Shown: positions 60,501 through 64,000 of the stretch, piece after piece
Numbering within the stretch: the stretch's first letter is position 1
Layout of the letters: each line of letters opens with the position of its first letter
Notes under the pieces: model-generated
What the model was told of the DNA's origin: nothing
Databases searched by the model: none
Seen by the model: the letters and a program-made list of their open reading frames with translations, nothing else
Position numbers and translations under genes: made by a program
NCBI GenBank assembly: GCA_963971305.1
Contig: OZ020306.1
Coordinates: 60,486,686 to 60,550,685 of the forward strand
Reading direction: 5' to 3'
Length of the DNA: 64,000 bases
From: Arcuatula senhousia
Taxonomy: Eukaryota > Mollusca > Bivalvia > Mytilida > Mytilidae

Positions 60501-61400
60501 GCGGTACCAAGTAGAACGGTATACTATTTAGAGTTTTATTTTATATCCTCATACGGCAAGTGTACACCAAAAATCTAGGACGTCATTTTTGGCGTCGCGG
60601 AACTAAAAAAACAAGTTGAAAAAAAGAAGATATCGGGATATGCCGAGCGGTCTTGCGCGCTACGCGCTTCGTTTAAGGTGCACAATGTAGCCCTACATCT
60701 CAGCTATTAGGCGGTACCAAGTAGAACGGTATACTATTTATAGTTTTATTTTATATCCTCATACGGCAAGTGTACACCAAAAATCTAGGACGTCATTTTT
60801 GGCGTCGCGGAACTAAAAAAACAAGTTGAAAAAAAAGAAGTTATCGGGATATGCCGAGCGGTCTTGCGCGCTACGCGCTTCGTTTAAGGTGCACAATGTA
60901 GCCCTACATCTCAGCTATCAGGCGGTACCAAGTAGAACGGTATACTATTTATAGTTTTATTTTATATCCTCATACGGCAAGTGTACACCAAAAATCTAGG
61001 ACGTCATTTTTGGCGTCGCATAACTAAAAAAACAAGTTGATAAAAAGAAGATATCGGGATATGCCGAGCGGTCTTGCGCGCTACGCGCTTCGTTTAAGGT
61101 GCACAATGTAGCCCTACATCTCAGCTATTAGGCGGTACCAAGTAGAACGGTATACTATTTATAGTTTTATTTTATATCCTCATACGGCAAGTGTACACCA
61201 AAAATCTAGGACGTCATTTTTGGCGTCGCCGAACTAAAAAAACAAGTGGAAAAAAAGAAGATATCGGGATATGCCGAGCGGTCTTGCGCGCTACGCGCTT
61301 CGTTTAAGGTGCACAATGTAGCCCTACATCTCAGCTATTAGGTGGTACCAAGTAGAACGGTATACTATTTATAGTTTTATTTTATATCCTCATACGGCAA
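56400..61400 (-). repeat. Higher-order repeat C, 2,503 bp (12 monomers), two copies
   Basis: GGCGTCCC (56411/58914), TACCCGCTTGG (56688/59191), GCGCTTCGCGC (57521/60024), GTACATGTACC (57788/60291) and TTTAGAG (58021/60524) all recur 2,503 bases apart. Twelve monomers, three of them short, plus the 6-base insertion account for the length. It overlaps repeat B, so the array is a mosaic of successive duplications. Confidence 0.85.
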
Positions 61401-64000
61401 GTGTACACCAAAAATCTAGGACGTCATTTTTGGCGTCGCGGAACTAAATAAACAAGTTGAAAAAAGAAGATATCGGGATATGCCGAGCGGTCTTGCGCGC
61501 TACGCGCTTCGTTTAAGGTGCACAATGTAGCCCTACATCTCAGCTATTAGGCGGTACCAAGTAGAACGGTATACTATTTATAGTTTTATTTTATATCTTC
61601 ATACGGCAAGTGTACACCAAAAATCTAGGACGTCATTTTTGGCGTCGCGGAACTAAAAAAACAAGTTGAAAAAAAGAAGATATCGGGATATGCCGAGCGG
61701 TCTTGCGCGCTACGCGCTTCATTTAAGGTGCACAATGTAGCCCTACATCTCAGCTATTAGGCGGTACCAAGTAGAACGGTATACTATTTATAGTTTTATT
61801 TTATATCCTCATACGGCAAGTGTACACCAAAAATCTAGGACGTCATTTTTGGCGTCGCGGAACTAAAAAAACAAGTTGAAAAAAAGAAGATATCGGGATA
61901 TGCCGAGCGGTCTTGCGCGCTACGCGCTTCGTTTAAGGTGCACAATGTAGCCCTACATCTCAGCTATTAGGCGGTACCAAGTAAAACGGTATACTATTTA
62001 TAGTTTTATTGTATATCCTCATACGGCAAGTGTACACCAAAAATCTAGGACGTCATTTTTGGCGTCGCGGAACTAAAAAAACAAGTTGAAAAAAAAGAAG
62101 TTATCGGGATATGCCGAGCGGTCTTGCGCGCTACGCGCTTCGTTTAAGGTGCACAATGTAGCCCTACATCTCAGCTATTAGGCGGTACCAAGTAGAACGG
62201 TATACTATTTATAGTTTTATTTTATATCCTCATACGGCAAGTGTACACCAAAAATCTAGGACGTCATTTTTGGCGTCGCGGAACTAAAAAAACAAGTTGA
62301 AAAAAAGAAGATATCCGGATATGCCTAGCGGTCTTGCGCGCTACGCGCTTCGTTTAAGGTGCACAATGTAGCCCTACATCTCAGCTATTAGGCGGTACCA
62401 AGTAGAACGATATACTATTTATAGTTTTATTTCATATCCTCATACGGCAAGTGTACACCAAAAATCTAGGACGTCATTTTTGGCGTCGCGGAACTAAAAA
62501 AACAAGTTGAAAAAAAGAAGATATCGGGATATGCCGAGCGGTCTTGCGCGCTTCGCGCTTCGTTTAAGGTTCACAATGTAGCCCTACATCTCAGCTATTA
62601 GGCGGTACCAAGTAGAACGGTATACTATTTATAGTTTTATTTTATATCCTCATACGGCAAGTGTACACCAAAAATCTAGGACGTCATTTTTGGCGTCGCG
62701 GAACTAAAAAAACAAGTTGAAAAAAAAGAAGTTATCGGGATATGCCGAGCGGTCTTGCGCGCTACGCGCTTCGTTTAAGGTGCACAATGTAGCCCTACAT
62801 CTCAGCTATTAGGCGGTACCAAGTAGAACGGTATACTATTTATAGTTTTATTTTATATCCTCATACGGCAAGTGTACACCAAAAATCTAGGACGTCATTT
62901 TTGGCGTCGCGGAACTAAAAAAACAAGTTGAAAAAAAGAAGATATCGGGATATGCCGAGCGGTCTTGCGCGCTACGCGCTTCGTTTAAGGTGCACAATGT
63001 AGCCCTACATCTCAGCTATTAGGCGGTACCAAGTAGAACGGTATACTATTTATAGTTTTATTTTATATCCTCATACGGCAAGTGTACACCAAAAATCTAG
63101 GACGTCATTTTTGGCGTCGCGGAACTAAAAAAACAAGTTGAAAAAAAAGAAGATATCGGGATATGCCGAGCGGTCTTGCGCGCTACGCGCTTCGTTTAAG
63201 GTGCACAATGTAGCCCTACATCTCAGCTATTAGGCGGTACCAAGTAGAACGGTATACTATTTATAGTTTTATTTTATATCCTCATACGGCAAGTGTACAC
63301 CAAAAATCTAGGACGTCATTTTTGGCGTCGCGGAACTAAAAAAACAAGTTGAAAAAAAGAAGATATCGGGATATGCCGAGCGGTCTTGCGCGCTACGCGC
63401 TTCGTTTAAGGTGCACAATGTAGCCCTACATCTCAGCTATTAGGCGGTACCAAGTAGAACGGTATACTATTTATAGTTTTATTTTATATCCTCATACGGC
63501 AAGTGTACACCAACAATCTAGGACGTCATTTTTGGCGTCGCGGAACTAAAAAAACAAGTTGAAAAAAAGAAGATATCAGGATATGCCGAGCGGTCTTGCG
63601 CGCTACGCGCTTCGTTTAAGGTGCACAATGTAGCCCTACGACTCAGCTATTAGGCGGTACCAAGTAGAACGGTATACTATTTATAGTTTTATTTTATATC
63701 CTCATACGGCAAGTGTACACCAAAAATCTAGGACGTCATTTTTGGCGTCGCGGAACTAAAAAAACAGGTTGAAAAAAAGAAGATATCGGGATATGCCGAG
63801 CGGTCTTGCGCGCTACCCGCTTGGTTTAAGGTGCACAATGTAGCCCTACATCTTAGCTATTAGGCGGTACCAAGTAGAACGGTATACTATTTATAGTTTT
63901 ATTTTATATCCTCATACGGCAAGTGTACACCAAAAATCTAGGACGTCATTTTTGGCGTCGCGGAACTAAAAAAACAAGTTGAAAAAAAGAAGATATCGGG

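Larger units (their letters stand above)
23136..64000. repeat. Satellite array, 210-bp monomer, with internal inversion
   Basis: The monomer is 210 bases, about 42 percent GC (88 of 210 by hand count), richer than the ~one-third GC flank. The phrase ACTATAAATAGTATACCG returns every 210 bases. About 123 monomers lie in + orientation and about 72 in reverse orientation after 48,954. Every reading frame contains stops in each unit; 210 is divisible by three, so an open frame would have run through the whole array, and none does. It therefore looks noncoding. The monomer contains a hairpin GCGCG-TAG-CGCGC, the stem pairs ATGTAG-GG-CTACAT and CCAAAAAT-N10-ATTTTTGG, and the palindromes GTGTACAC, GGTACC, GTGCAC and GATATC. 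I do not recognise it as a named satellite. Size and form suit pericentromeric, centromeric or subtelomeric heterochromatin. Confidence 0.97.
48955..64000 (-). repeat. Diverged inverted satellite arm with monomer subtypes
   Basis: About 72 monomers in reverse orientation. Recurrent subtypes (read on the + strand) include TACCCGCTT with AAACAGGTTG, TTTACAG, TTTAGAG, GACGTCACTTTTGG with TGAAGTTATC, GCGCCACGCGC with CTCGGCTATT, GGTACATGTACC (6-base insertion), GACGACATTTTTGGCG, ATCTTAGC, and a 202-base short form (AAGTTGAAGATATC, 8 bases lost at the A run) seen nine times between 52,260 and 59,580 and never in the left arm. The array runs off the window end. Confidence 0.95.

Noticed and set aside
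23136..64000. CENP-B box in the satellite
   Set aside because: The reverse strand has CTTCGTTTAA, which fits the TTCGnnnnA half, but the CGGG half is replaced by TGCA. Too weak to call.
23136..64000. CRISPR array or coding tandem repeat
   Set aside because: There are no unique spacers between repeats, the unit is 210 bases, and all frames contain stops in each unit.

Overview
The window looks like nuclear DNA of an invertebrate, most likely a bivalve mollusc and perhaps a mytilid mussel. The reasons are AT-rich sequence, spliced genes with consensus GT/AG sites, a C2H2 zinc-finger gene, and several dispersed repeats that I associate from memory with bivalve genomes (the CTCACCTGACC / CGTCCGTCCG element, the GACGAAACGCGCGTC element, and the CCGCCGCCGG plus CTCGCC-hairpin element). 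The species call rests on recall and was not searched.

Bases 1-3716 (+ strand) hold the 3' part of a spliced gene for an uncharacterised protein. Three exons (1-2150, 3063-3185, 3536-3716) join with matching phases and give 817 residues; the 5' end lies outside the window. Converging on it from the - strand is the terminal exon (3788-4555) of a protein with seven C2H2-type fingers. Its upstream exons are probably among 5256-5296, 6988-7029, 7341-7429 and 7665-7682, although not all phases reconcile. Diverging from that gene, a small + strand gene can be assembled from four exons (7841-7847, 8083-8160, 11468-11520, 20341-20469), giving a complete 88-residue protein spread over 12.6 kb. No single open frame reveals it. 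A shared promoter region probably lies at 7683-7840.

The introns and intergenic DNA from 5 to 21.7 kb are packed with repeats: a foldback element with G and C tracts, a 957 bp element with TTAA flanks, an 815 bp element with 12 bp inverted ends, a 149 bp hairpin element, about 180 bp tandem units, two elements with CTCGCC ends, TG microsatellites, and a broken LINE endonuclease fragment at 21.06-21.74 kb.

From about 23,136 to the end (64,000), 64 percent of the window is one satellite with a 210 bp monomer. The left arm (+ orientation, about 123 monomers, one 100-N gap) is almost invariant. Its first 13 kb shows no difference by eye, right up to the edge with unique DNA. At 48,954 the array flips orientation. 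The right arm (about 72 monomers) is diverged, has recurrent subtypes (including a 202 bp short form) and carries higher-order repeats of 2,095, 1,454 and 2,503 bp. The monomer itself is rich in dyad symmetry and noncoding. This inverted, two-speed satellite, together with the hidden 88-residue gene, is the most noteworthy content.
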